A stretch of DNA of 64,000 nt from Jacaranda mimosifolia (lineage: Eukaryota > Streptophyta > Magnoliopsida > Lamiales > Bignoniaceae), in the NCBI GenBank assembly GCA_018894105.1, contig CM032117.1:32964501-33028500 (forward strand), read 5' to 3'. Positions 33,092 to 44,335 of the stretch are shown piece by piece. Each line of letters begins with the position of its first letter. Position 1 is the stretch's first letter. The translations under genes were made by a program, and so were the position numbers. The notes below the pieces were generated by a model. The model did not search any database. It saw only the letters and a list, made by a program, of their open reading frames with translations, and had not been told where the DNA came from.

Positions 33092-33159
33092 ATCTCCCAC
33101 TTGCCCTAAAGCCAATTTCCCATAGTCTTTAAGCCCATCTTCTCAACACTAAATGAGAT
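33092..33159 (-). other. Polypurine tract and 3' internal end of element X
   Basis: The plus strand reads ATCTCCCACTTGCCCTAAAG, nearly identical to 52187-52206. After about 70 bases it changes abruptly to leader sequence in the opposite orientation, so this is a recombination joint. Confidence 0.78.
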
Positions 33160-33687
33160 GCTACCCTATTTTAGTGTTGGCTCATGCGCCGTGGGACGCT
33201 TTATTAGAGGAAAGCTATGTTCACTTCTAGACATATGCAATTTAATTTAAAACTCATTATGGTTTTATCTCACGAGTCTTGGAATGACATAGTGGAGTTT
33301 ATAATTAAAGATTGATTAGTAGGTACGACTTAACACCTAGTAGTGTAGATGTCGCACGAGTTGTGTGTCTACATGAAAAGTGAGGCAAAACATATCAAGG
33401 GTTGCATAGAGATGCAATTAGAAAAAGTTGTTTACCTTAGGATTGCTTGTGGATGTCTCACGAGTCATGAGTCCACAAATGATGCCTTTTGGACCTTGAT
33501 TCTCACTGGGCAATATGACTTCCCAAATTCCTTTCAAGGGTGAGGAATTTGATAAAATAGTAGGAGAAAAACATGCTTGAAAGTCCATAAACATGTTTTC
33601 TAATATCAAATTCAATCAAATGCTTATATTCTCTTTTTTACCTTTATAGATTTGTGAAATCTCAAGCATGACCAAGAATTAACTAAG

Positions 33688-34460
33688 CATCATATTGGAA
33701 TCTAATAAACTAACCAGGCTGAATTACCATGATTGGCTATGAAACCTCAAAATTGTTCTTGACTCTGAGAAACGGACTTATGTCCTAACTCAAAGTCCAC
33801 CCCGACACCATAGGCGAGGATGCCGATCAAGAGGTACGTGAAACGTTCACTAAATAGGTAGAGGATGACCTCCAAACTTGTTGCCTTATGATGGTCTCCA
33901 TGTCCAATGAGCTTCAAAAGTCTCATGTGCACAACATGAAAGGTGCTTATGAGATTCATTTACACCTACAAACAGGACATGAGAAGTACATGTACTCTAA
34001 GGAGCTCTTTTGGACTAGGATGATGGAGGGGTCTAGTGTCTATGATCATGGGCTTTAGATAATTGGGCTTATTAATAAGCTCGCTACTTTGGAAGTAGTG
34101 ATGGACAACGACCTCTATGTGGATTTGATCCTTCAATCCTTGCCTAACTCTTTTGACCAATTCGTGATGAACTGTAATATGTCCAAACCTTTAATGGTTA
34201 CTTCCTCATCCAAGTCTAAAGGCCCAAGAGGAAAAGAAGAAAGGAGGTAAGAAGAAGAAGATTTCTCCTTTGAAGGGAAAGGGAGCATTAAAACTGTCCA
34301 GTGGGGTCAAGAAGAAGAAGGAGGATAAGAAGGATAGCATTTGTTTCTACTATGGTAAGACAGGCCATTGGAAGCGAAATTGCAAGGAATATCTTGCAAC
34401 CTTTGGGAAGGGTATGTACTTTATTAAAATGCACTTAATGACCAATTCTTCCTCATAGAT
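33688..34460 (+). pseudogene. Copia gag remnant
   Basis: The start region resembles KLT..N..DWL (33705-33750), with a later block QSLP..FDQFVM.CNMSK-like around 34130-34180. The lysine-rich region (GVKKKKEDKKD) leads to the zinc knuckle CFYYGKTGHWKRNC at about 34342-34384. The second cysteine of the expected C-x2-C-x4-H-x4-C is tyrosine, so the knuckle could not bind zinc normally. There are several stop codons in the first half. Confidence 0.8.
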
Positions 34461-34792
34461 ATTTGATATCGCATATGGTTCTTGCCTTTGTAATTCATTA
34501 TAGGCGATGGAAAGTAGGAGTTTAAGCATGAGGATTTGATCCCACGCCTTGGCAATAGAACAAAAGTTGCGGCCAAAGTTGAAGGCGTTATGAAGTTAGA
34601 CTTACGGAACTCCTTGATTGTATTGGATCCTTGTTACTTTGTACCAACTTTTGTGAAGAATATTATTTCAATTTCCATTTTGGATAGTGAAGGATTTGAT
34701 TTGTCAATATCAAATGGGAAATTGAAAGTAATAAAGAATGGTTCTTTAATTGCAATGGGTACATTTAGTAATGGATTATATATTTTGGATTC

Positions 34793-34962
34793 TCAACCAT
34801 CACTAATGCACATTCAACCAAGTAAAGAAAATTAGATAACCAAGAAAGGACTCTCAACCACCACTTATGCACATTCAACCAAGTAAAAGAAAATTAGATA
34901 ACCAAGAAAGGACTCTCAACCACCACTTATGCTAAAAGAAAATTAGATAACCAAGAAAGTGC
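34793..34962 (+). repeat. Three tandem units of about 60 bp in pol
   Basis: AAATTAGATAACCAAGAAAG occurs three times, each preceded by a CTCTCAACCACCACTTATGC-like stretch. The third unit lacks the CACATTCAACCAAG part. The duplications lie just before the pre-integrase block and repeat its first codons. Confidence 0.9.
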
Positions 34963-35007
34963 CACCTTGTGGCATGTAAGACTTGGACATATTTTTAAAA
35001 ATAGGAT

Positions 35008-35297
35008 GAACATGATAGAAGCCCTTAAAGCACTAAATGTTGGTGGCACAGAGGATCTTCCTACTTGTGAATCTTGTTTAAAAAGAAAAATGACCAAGGC
35101 TCCTTTTGTAGGACAAATGGAGTGAACCACAAGTCCTTTGGATTTGATCCATACGGATGAACAAGATAGAAGACCTCAAAGCACTAAATTTTAGTGGCAT
35201 AGATGATCTTCTTATTGTGAATCTTGTTTAAAAGGAAAAATGACCAAGGCTCTCTTTGTTTGGCGAACGGAGTGAACCACAAGTCCTTTAGATTTAA
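35008..35297 (+). repeat. Tandem duplication of about 150 bp in pol
   Basis: The block beginning GAACATGATAGAAGCCC (35008) recurs as GAACAAGATAGAAGACC (35158). Both include TGTGAATCTTGTTTAAAA and AAAATGACCAAGGCT, so the CESCLK motif region is present twice. Confidence 0.88.
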
Positions 35298-36179
35298 CCA
35301 TATAGATGTTTGTGGACCACTAAGATTTAGTGCAAGAAAAGGCTATTCTTACTTTATTAATTGATGATCATACTTGGTTCAGACACGTGTATCTTATGAA
35401 GTACAAGTCCGAAGCTATTAAAAAGTTCAAAGAGTATAGGAATGAAGTAGAAAAGCAGCAAGGACTTATTATTAAAGCTCTTTAATTGGATCGAGAAAGG
35501 ATATACTTAAATACCGATTTCTTGGATTATCTAAAAAAGAATAGGATTCTCTCACAATTGACTCCACCTGGCACACCCCAACATAATGGAGTAGCCGAGA
35601 GGAGAAACCATACATTGTTGGACATGGTACATTTCTTGATGAGCTTCACCGATGTGCCTATATCCTTTTTAGGATACACCCTTGATACGACAATGAGGGT
35701 ACTAAATATAGTACCCTCAAATTCAGTGCTAAATACACCGCATGAGATGTGGTATGTCAAAACACCCTCTTACTCTTATTTAAGAGTTTGGGGGGTCTCT
35801 TGTATACGTCAAGAGACTAGTGGGAGATAAGTTGGATGCGAGATTCACTTCGTGAAAGTTTGTGGGATACCTAAAAGAGTCTTTGGGTTATTATTTCTAT
35901 GATCCCTCAGAACAAAAGGTGTTTGTTTTGAGGAACGCCACAATTTTCTATTAGATAGAAAAGGCGTTATCATTGAACTTGATGAAGTTTGAGATGATCA
36001 TATTATCCCACAAGCGGTAGAAATAATAGAGCATCTTGAGCCTAGCACACAATTCCTTCATGAAATGGGGCAAATGGATAGTGATTCGAAGACCTACGAG
36101 GAAGCTATGTTGGACATAGATTCAGGACATTAGGTTGAAGCTTGAAATTTGAAATGGACTCCATGTAGTCCAACAAAGT

Positions 36180-37205
36180 ATGGACTTTGGTAGACCACCA
36201 GATGGTATAGTACCCATTGGTTGCAAATGGATCTATAAGTGAAAGCTAGGAGTCAATGGAGAGGTAACGACCTTTAAGGTTAGACTAGTGGCAAAAGGTT
36301 ATACTCGAAAAGCCAGTATTGATTTTGAGGAAACCTTTTCACTGATTGCTATGCCTAATTCCATTAGGATTATGCTTTCCATAGCCATTTACTATGACTA
36401 TGAGATATGGCAAATGGATGTAAAGACTACTTTTCTCAATGGAAACAATGAAGAAGAAATCTATATGGAGCAACCACATGGTTTTACAGCCAAAGGGAGT
36501 AAGCAAAAGGTTTGCAAACTCCGAAGGTCCATCTATGGACTAAAGCAAGCATCCCGAAGTTGGAACATACGTTTTGGCTTTATCAAAAATGTGTATAGGC
36601 CTTGTGTGTGTAAAAAGGTTAGTGGGAATTCAATACAGTTTATTGTGCTTTATGTCGATGACATTCTTCTCATTGGAAATGCAAAAGAAGGGTTAAAGTG
36701 TACTAAAACATAGTTATCTTCGCAATTCTCCATGAAAGATTTGGGAGAAGCATCATTCATATTGGAAATGCAGATCTATAGAGATAGATCAAAGAAGATG
36801 TTGGGGCTTTTCCAAACCACATACATTGACAAGATACTAAAGAGGTTTAGTATGAAAGAATCTAAGAAGAGATTCCTCCCTATGGGACACGGTCTTTGTC
36901 TCTCCAAGTCAATAGCCCCTAAGACTAAAGACGAGAGAGATAGAATGTCCCACATACCTTATGCCTCCACGATTGATAGCATAATATATGCCGTTCAATG
37001 TACTAGACTAGATGTAGCACATGCTTTAACTATTATGAGCTTCTTTCTATCCAACCCCAGTGAAAGTTACTGGATGACCGTAAAAGCTATCTTTAAGTAC
37101 TTGAGAAGAACTAAGGATTTGTTTTTAGTTTACAATAATGGAGAATTGAAACTTGAAGGGTTTTTGGTTTCTAGTTTCCAATTCGATGAAGATGACCTTA
37201 AATGA
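36180..37205 (+). pseudogene. Copia reverse transcriptase remnant
   Basis: The block 36288-36713 reads MAKGYTRKASIDFEETFSLI, YYDYEIWQMDVKTTFLNGN, RSIYGLKQASRSWN and the catalytic FIVLYVDDILLIGNA, so the YVDD active site and the first aspartate (QMDVK) are intact. A stop at 36713 follows (ALKAWLS would be usual). The block 36732-37205 continues SMKDLGEASFILEMQIYRDR through YLRRTKDLFLVYNNGEL to FQFDEDDLK. The RNase H DSTTEAEY region is missing, replaced by LTR sequence at 37206. Confidence 0.87.
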
Positions 37206-39240
37206 TTCGGACAGACTTGCACTAATAATACATATTTCTATTAAAATGACCGTGTTCATCTTATGCTTTTTATACTTTACTTGCATTTAGTTGAAGCCTT
37301 TAAATCATACAAGACTACGGGATTTGGTCAAGCATATGATGGTGATCATGAAACAAGTCTCTATGATTATGATTTTAAAATATTCCAAGTCATAGAATCC
37401 TATGAGACGGGGCATCTAAGATTCGGACATACTTGTACTAATAATACATATTTCAAGGGGTTGGATATTGCTTCGTTTCATGGGCAATCTATGTGAGATA
37501 TGGATGCATGTTAGTGGATGCGTGTTAGAGAATAAGTTCACTGAAAACCCACCAAGAGAATCCACTAGATAGCTGTAGTGGTATATTGGTAGTGGCAAGT
37601 TCTCAAGCTTACGATAGTGTATATAATTAGTCCTTGGACTTGAGGATCCATGGTAACCTTGCGTTTAGTTCATTAAGCTTTGATTATTTCCTGACCACGC
37701 AGTAGATCATACAGGGCTGAGATTTGGCATGAACTACTTAAGCATGGAGTTTGTGTGTTCTAAGATGGAATCCAACTCCTCATTGTTGTGAAGAATGAGT
37801 TCATCTTCTATGTATTTTATAATGATCGATTCCAAGAAATCCTTGTGCAAGGTAGTATGACAATTTGAAAAAAGAGTTTTCCAAAGTTGAGGCTAAAAAG
37901 GGGAATCGAACATTGAAAATAGAGACATAGTTATTGAGGCTATTAGGGAGCCATCAAATATCTTGTCCTAGGCCTCTTTCGGGAGATAAGAGATAGAAGG
38001 ATTGTATTTGCTTGGTAAGTGTAACCTATAGTGGTTCATCAAGACATAATTCATTTATATAATTTGTTGGGCTCCATGAGCTTGTTGCTAGACATCGACC
38101 ATGGAGATTGGATACTCTTCAATTTATTAGAATATTTCAATATTCAAAATATTACAATGAGTTGTGAGCTTATGTCCAATGAATGGATGAACATAATGGG
38201 TTACACACAAAAGCCTACGGAAGCTCTTATTTGATAGGAGGAATTTTCTAAGGAGTTGGAAAATTCATGACTAGGAATTTTTGGAGAGAAAAATGATTGA
38301 CTTATTATTTAATTGGTCATTTTGGCTTGATTAATTTAAGTGTTAAATTAATCAAAATAATTTAAAGAGACCTTAAACTATAAGTTAACTTAAAGAGTTA
38401 AGTTAACTCTAAATTAACTTAAGGCGTTAAGTTAAATTAATTAAATTAATGAGTCAATTTAATTAAATCGAGAATTTGAGTTTTGGAGGAAAAACAAATA
38501 GAAGAGTCCATTTGAAGTAAGTTAATTATCATTTCATTTCATGACATGAAATGCAAATGTTAATTAAAATGCAAATGCACATGAAATGCAAATGAACACA
38601 CAAGTTGGCAAGTTGGCCAACATATGGAGGGTGTGATGGAAGCATCCAAGAGCTTCCATCACCCCCTATATATATGAGATGTGGCCGACCATCTTGAACT
38701 AGTTGGCATTTCTTAATTTTCCCTCCAAAAGTGTGATATAATTCATGTGTCAAATAATCACGCAAAAAATTCTTTCCTCCAAAACTGCCACTCCTGTCAC
38801 CATCTTCCTCTCTTTATCTAGCAAAAGTGAGGTTGATTGAGAGCTTGCATAAGGTGTGTAGACTTGTTCATTAGAGATCCAACATTTGGGGGACTTAGAA
38901 TTCTTTGGCGGATCATCATTTGGACCAATTTTGGAGACACCATTGGGCGATCCATTGACATCGAATTCCAGCATTTTTTGGCCAGATTTCTGATCATTTA
39001 GTGGTTCTTAAATCAGCCATTTTTGCCTATTTTTAGAGCATTAGAAGGGGAGCTTTTTGATCCAACTGTTGGAGTTTGTAGATCTTCCAATAGAAGAGTC
39101 TTTGGAGTGATCTTGTCAAATCCTTTGTTTCTATTTACAAAGGTAAATCTTTTTGCCTATAATCCTCATTTAGTGTATGATTTTGATCCTTGGGATGAGA
39201 TGACTGGTTATATTTTGCCTATTTTGGTTTTAGATTTGGA
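37206..39240 (+). repeat. Copia LTR, plus orientation, rearranged start
   Basis: After a stray 35-base LTR piece (GGACAGACTTGCACTAATAA) the LTR runs from about 37240 near its position 70 to the U5 end near 39240. CTATATATATG at 38666 is in the TATA position. It forms an inverted pair with 41764-43956. Confidence 0.8.
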
Positions 39241-39325
39241 TCGACTCGGTGGTCACCAACATATTGACCAATCCAGTAATCATTATCTCTTGTTTGGATA
39301 TGTTGTAGTTCATAAAAAATTAGTC

Positions 39326-39783
39326 AAATGAGCTTGGTGATGATTGGAGGATCAAAATACACATAAAGGTCATTGTCCATGACCACATCTAATTGAGCAA
39401 GCTTCTCAGTGAGACTAATCATCTTAAGGCTATGGTCATGGACACTAGCCCCTACAATCATTCTAGTCCTAAATAGTTCCTTAGGCAATGAGTAACACTC
39501 ATGTCTAAATTGCACCCTGTACAACTCTTGTAGGTGCATAGAACCTCAAAAATAGTCTTCATGTTTTCATGAGATTTTTGAAACTCATTGGACATTGACG
39601 CCATCATGAGGCAATAGTTTGAAGATCATCTTCTCCCCATTTAGTGAAAGTTTCTTGTGCCTCATTGTCCACATCATCACCAATGGTGACTTTGTTATTT
39701 TGGGGTTTGTTAGCCAATCGCGGAAGTTAGGCTCGATGAGTTTATTGGTTTCTAAAATAACGCTTAGTGGATTCTTAGCCATT
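39326..39783 (-). pseudogene. Copia gag N-terminal remnant (element Y)
   Basis: From the minus-strand ATG near 39783: MAKNPLSVILETNKLIEPNF, then HLQELYRVQFRHECYSLPKE and LDVVMDNDLYVYFDPPI. This matches the first 170 or so residues of gag in the best copy (MTKNPLASILETNKLTGPNF). Frame breaks occur. Gag ends where it joins plus-strand LTR sequence, and no pol follows. Confidence 0.85.
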
Positions 39784-41748
39784 GATTGAGATTTCAAAAA
39801 TCTACAAAAGCGAGAAAGAGAATAGAAGCATGTGATTAAATTTGATATTAGAAAATATGTTCATGGACTTTGAAGCATGTTTTTCTCCCACTATTTTATC
39901 AAATTCCTCACCCCTTAAGGAATTTGGGAAATCGTATTTCCTAGTCAGAATCAAGGTCAAAAAGGCATCATTTGTGGAACCATGACTCATGAGACATCCA
40001 CAATGAATCTTAAGGTAAGCATATTATTTGCTAATTGCATCTCTATGCAACTCTTGATATGTTTTGCCTTACTTTTCATATAGACCCACGACTCGTGCTA
40101 CATCTATACTACTAGGTGTTAAGTCATACCTACCAATCAATCTTTAATTATAAACTCCACAATGACATTCCACGACTCGTGAGACTGTGTCAAAGTGAGT
40201 TTAAAATTAAAGTGCATCATATGCCGAGAAGTGATCGTAGCTTTCCTCTAATAAAGTATCCCATGACTCATGAGCCAACACTAAATTAGGGTAGCATCTT
40301 ATGTCACCTCCCATTGGTAGAAGGCTTGGATTAATTAAAACTCCTTTTAATTTGTATCCAACCTGACTTAATATTTTGTAAAACTTAGATTGCTCTAAGT
40401 TGAGGGTTTTTCTTGCTTTGAAAGGTCTCATTAATTTTTTATCTTCTCTTATTTACGTCTTGTATATCCTAACCATGCATCTCATACATCAATAGAATAA
40501 AGAAAAGTATAAATAAGTAAATGTGCCTAGCATGCTCCTAGGGTGGGATGACCGTGAGCCTTAACCAAGTAGTGCACTTAGAGCCATGGTGCACTACTTA
40601 GTTGGTTTTAAGTAGGTTGATTAAATCCTATCTATTACATAAATGTATCCCATACATTCATGGATCTTCAAGCCTCCTTGATCCTCTTGGCCTCCTTTGC
40701 TCCATGCAACTTTTACAAGAGAAAAGAAATCCTCGCCCCTAGAGTTCTACTCTCATAACAATTACAAGGTAGAAAATCAAGAGGCATGCAAGCCCCTATT
40801 TAATACAACTCTTTTCAAACAACTTTGGAACAAATAAAACCAATTTAAAGGCTCATGTTCATCCTCATTCATCCATCATCATTCATTCAACAATTAAATG
40901 AACAATAATAAGAATTGACATGCAATCCATTCAATTAGATGCTTATATCATAAATAATTAACTAATTAATAGGCAAAAATTATTCAATCCATCATCTCAT
41001 TTTTGCACCTAACTGAAGATTAACTTAAACTTAACTTTAAAAGCTTGCAAAAATGTCCAACATTATCTTGAATTACTTGCACAACTTTTGTGCATCAAAA
41101 TTACATGGGACAATGAAGATTAGATAGGCCAAAACTAAAAAATGCACCAAACCTTGCTCCTAGGTAGCCACTCGGCAAGCTGCCGCCTGGCTGCCCTCCC
41201 AGGCGCACGCGCTAGGGGCTGGGCAGTCTGGCAGCTACCTTGCTGGTCGGGCACCATATGATTACTATGTGCTTTTTCAAATTTTTGCCATCTCTAAACA
41301 CATGGACACCTCCATATCTTCATTCCACATACATTTTGACAAATGTCCAGATCATAAACAATTTAAAACTAGAAATTAAAATGTTCAAACATGCTTCAAA
41401 AATCAAATCTAAGTAAGAATCAAAATTCTTCAAAAATCTCCAATTTACTCCAATCCAATTGGATCCAAAATTGCTAAAACACATTAAGCTATAATTAACA
41501 TGCTATATTAACATAGAACATCATCCAATGCTAAATCAACATTTAACATCATAGAATTTGAATCAAAATCATGCCAATAAATGAAATAACACTTAAACAT
41601 ATATTGACATGTTTCAATTCAACATATAAAGAGCCACACGTAAAATCATCCAAACACTCAAATTCATCAATTGAATCAAGTATTTGGAGATCTAGAATCA
41701 ATCCATCATATGAATTATTCACTAAAGTCCTAATTTAGGCATGAAGAT
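39784..41748 (-). other. Copia leader, about 1.96 kb (element Y)
   Basis: Uninterrupted leader from primer site to gag. It contains four near-palindromic boxes (ATGACTCATGAG at about 39983, CACGACTCGTG at 40087 and 40169, ATGACTCATGAG at 40262) and a GC-rich stretch at 41155-41250. It has no long frame or recognisable protein. Confidence 0.8.
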
Positions 41749-41761
41749 GGCTTCGATACCA
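41749..41761 (-). other. Primer binding site (element Y)
   Basis: The sense strand reads TGGTATCGAAGCC two bases from the LTR end, matching TGGTATCAGAGCC except for a swapped AG. It fixes the LTR boundary and the orientation. Confidence 0.88.
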
Positions 41762-41763
41762 CT

Positions 41764-43956
41764 TGAAAGAGGGAGATGGAATAGGATCCAATAATTAAAC
41801 CAAAAATAGGCAAAAATAAAACTAATCATCTCCTTCCCAAGGATCAACTACACACCAAAAATTAGGATTAGATAGCTAAATATTTCCTTCAAAGGGAGGA
41901 TTCAAAGGAATCAACTAGATCACTCTAAGGACTCCTCCAATGAAGTATCTACAAGCTCCAACACATTAGTCCAATTGATACCCTTCCAAAGTTCCAAAAA
42001 TTAGCAAAATTGGCACACCTTTGCACCACCAAAACAGTGAGAAGCTGGCCAAAATTCACTAGAATCTGAAGCTTTTTGATTGCCCAATGAATGCTTCAAA
42101 ATCGGCCCAAAACTCGGTTCACTAATGAACTTCTAAGTTCCCCAAGTGTTGAACCTCTAATGTCAAGTCCACACACCTAGGACAAGATCTCAATCAACCT
42201 CACATTGCTAGAGAAGAGGGGATGAAGGTGATGATAGGACTGGCAATTTTTGGATGGGAGAGAGGGAGGAGAGAATTTAGGTGTTGTTATTCAACACATG
42301 AATTATACCATATTTTTGGAGGGAAAATGTGAGGAATGCCAACTAGACTAAGTGGCCAGCCACATGCTTATTTATAGGAGGGAATGGAAGCTTTTGGATG
42401 CTTCCATCACACCTTCCATGCATGTTGGCCAACTTGCCAACTTGCAAGTGCATTTGCATTTGCATTTACATTTCATCTCATGAAATGTAATACCAACTTG
42501 CATAATTCAAATGGATTCTTCATTTGGATTTCCCTCCAAAACTTAAATTCCCAATTTAATTAAATTAACTCTTTAATTTAATTAATTTAGCTTAACTCGT
42601 AAGTTAATTAATTTAACTTAACTTCTTAAGTTAGTTAACTTAACTCTTTAAGTTAAATAGAGTTAAATTAACACCTTAATTTAATTGGCCTAATTTAACT
42701 TCTTAAATTATTTTGATTAATTTAATACTTAAATTAATCAAGCAAAAATGACCAATTAAAATTAGTAAACCATTTCTCTCCAAAAACCCCTAGCACTTCA
42801 TTTTCTAACTCCTTAGAAAATCCCTCCCATCAGATAAGAGTTTCCTTAGACTTTTGTGTGCAACCCATTAGGTTCACCCATTCATTGGACATAGACTCAT
42901 AACTCATTGTGATATTTTGAATATTGAAATATTCACATTAGTTTAGACTCATTTAAAATAATAACTCTATCAATTAATCTCTATTAATTGAAGAGCACCC
43001 AATCTCCATGGTCGATGTCTAGCAACAAGCACATGGAGCCCAACTAATTGGTGAATGAATTATATCTTGATGAACTATTATATCTTATGCCTACCATGCA
43101 AGTACGATCCTTTCATCTCTTATCTCCCAAAAGAGGCATGGGGCAAGATATTTGTTGGCTCCCTAATAGCCTTAATAACTATATCTCTACATCCAATGTT
43201 TGACACCCCTTTATGACCTCAACTTTGGAAAATACCTTTTTCCAAATTGTCATACTACCTTGCACAAGAATTTTTTGGAACCGATCATTATAGAATATAT
43301 AGGAGACGCACTCGTTCTTCACAACAATGAGGAAATGGATCCCATCTTGGATCTCACAAACCTCTGTGCTTAAGTAGCTCATGCCCAATCTAAAACCCTT
43401 GATGGCCCGCTACGTGGTCAGGGAGAAGTCAAAGCATAAGGACCTAAACATAAGGTTACTATGGATCCTCAAGTCCAAGGACTAATTATATATACTACCA
43501 TATGCTTGGGAACTTGCCACTACCGACATGCCACTACGGCTGTCTAGTGGATTCTTTTGGCAGACCTTCAGTGAACTTGTTCTCTAATAAGCGCTCACTA
43601 ACATGCATCATGTCCAACATGGATTACCCATTAAACAGGGAAATATCCAACCCATTGGAATATGCATAATTAGTGCAAGTTTGTCTGAATCTTAGATGCC
43701 CTTTCTCATAAGATTCTATGACTTGGAATGTTTAAAATCATCATCTTAGAGACCTGTTTCATGATCACCATCATATGTGTGATCAAGTCCTGTAGTCTTG
43801 TATGAGTTAAGGGTTTCAATCAAATGCAAGTGAAGTATAAAAAGTATAAGATGAAGATGACTATGTTATAAGAGAATATCATTCAATCAAGATTGTCTCA
43901 CTATTGGAGTAATATTAAAAGTCAATTCTAATTGGTTGTGGGGCACTATTCCAACA
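41764..43956 (-). repeat. Full copia LTR, minus orientation (element Y 5' LTR)
   Basis: A 2193-base LTR, TGAAAGAGGG to CTATTCCAACA on the plus strand (TGTTGG...TCA in sense). TTTATAGGAGG at about 42370 is the minus-strand TATA region. It is the most complete 5' LTR with adjoining primer site in the window. Its partner 3' LTR was not identified. Confidence 0.87.
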
Positions 43957-44335
43957 TGGACTATTCATTAGAGGTTCCACACATGGGGAGCTTAGAGTTG
44001 GTTGATTGAACCTCTTTGTGGCCAATTTTGGTGCTTTGATTGGGTGACTCAGGAGCTGTGTTTTCTCCTAATTTTTGGTCAACAACTTGCTGTGCAAAAG
44101 TTGCGGAATTTTGGAGGCTTTGAAGTGGAGAAATCGGATCAAGATTGTGGAGCTGTTGATCTTCAATCGGAGGTGTCCTTTGGGAGATCTACTTGATTCC
44201 TTTGATTCCTTCATCGAAGGTAATTTTCAACCTTTAAATCCCTATTTATGGCATATAGTTAGATCCTTGGGATGGAGATGATTAGTTTAGTTTTGCCTCA
44301 TTTTGGTTTAATTTTATGGATCCTAATCTATCTCC
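43957..44335 (+). repeat. Copia LTR tail fragment, plus orientation
   Basis: Starts TGGACTATTCATTAGAGGTT, homologous to the region after position 1600 of the LTR (TTCATTAGAG at 38866), and ends near the LTR terminus. It is wedged head-to-head against the minus LTR at 44336. Confidence 0.72.

Larger units (their letters stand above)
34461..35990 (+). pseudogene. Copia protease and integrase remnant
   Basis: Protease-region similarity (FDIAYGSCLCNS) starts at about 34465. LRNSLIVLDPCYFVPTFVKN lies at about 34600-34660. The pre-integrase block LWHVRLGHIFKNRMN is near 34970, with CESCLKRKM near 35060. The integrase tail LNIVPSNSVLNTPHEMWYVK lies at about 35700-35760. Two tandem duplications disturb the reading (34793-34962 and 35008-35297), and frameshifts are frequent. 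Confidence 0.8.
33160..37205 (+). mobile_element. Copia internal region, plus orientation (leader, gag, pol)
   Basis: Leader 33160-33687, gag from about 33688, zinc knuckle 34340-34390, protease and pre-integrase to about 35150, integrase 35280-35990 and reverse transcriptase 36180-37205. It breaks off before the RNase H catalytic core and is joined to LTR sequence. The leader has lost roughly 1.4 kb compared with the best copy. Confidence 0.83.

Noticed and set aside
26725..39240. A second complete plus-strand copia spanning 26725 to 39240
   Set aside because: The LTRs and interior between them are not collinear (minus-strand pol and a minus LTR intervene), and no matching target duplication was found.
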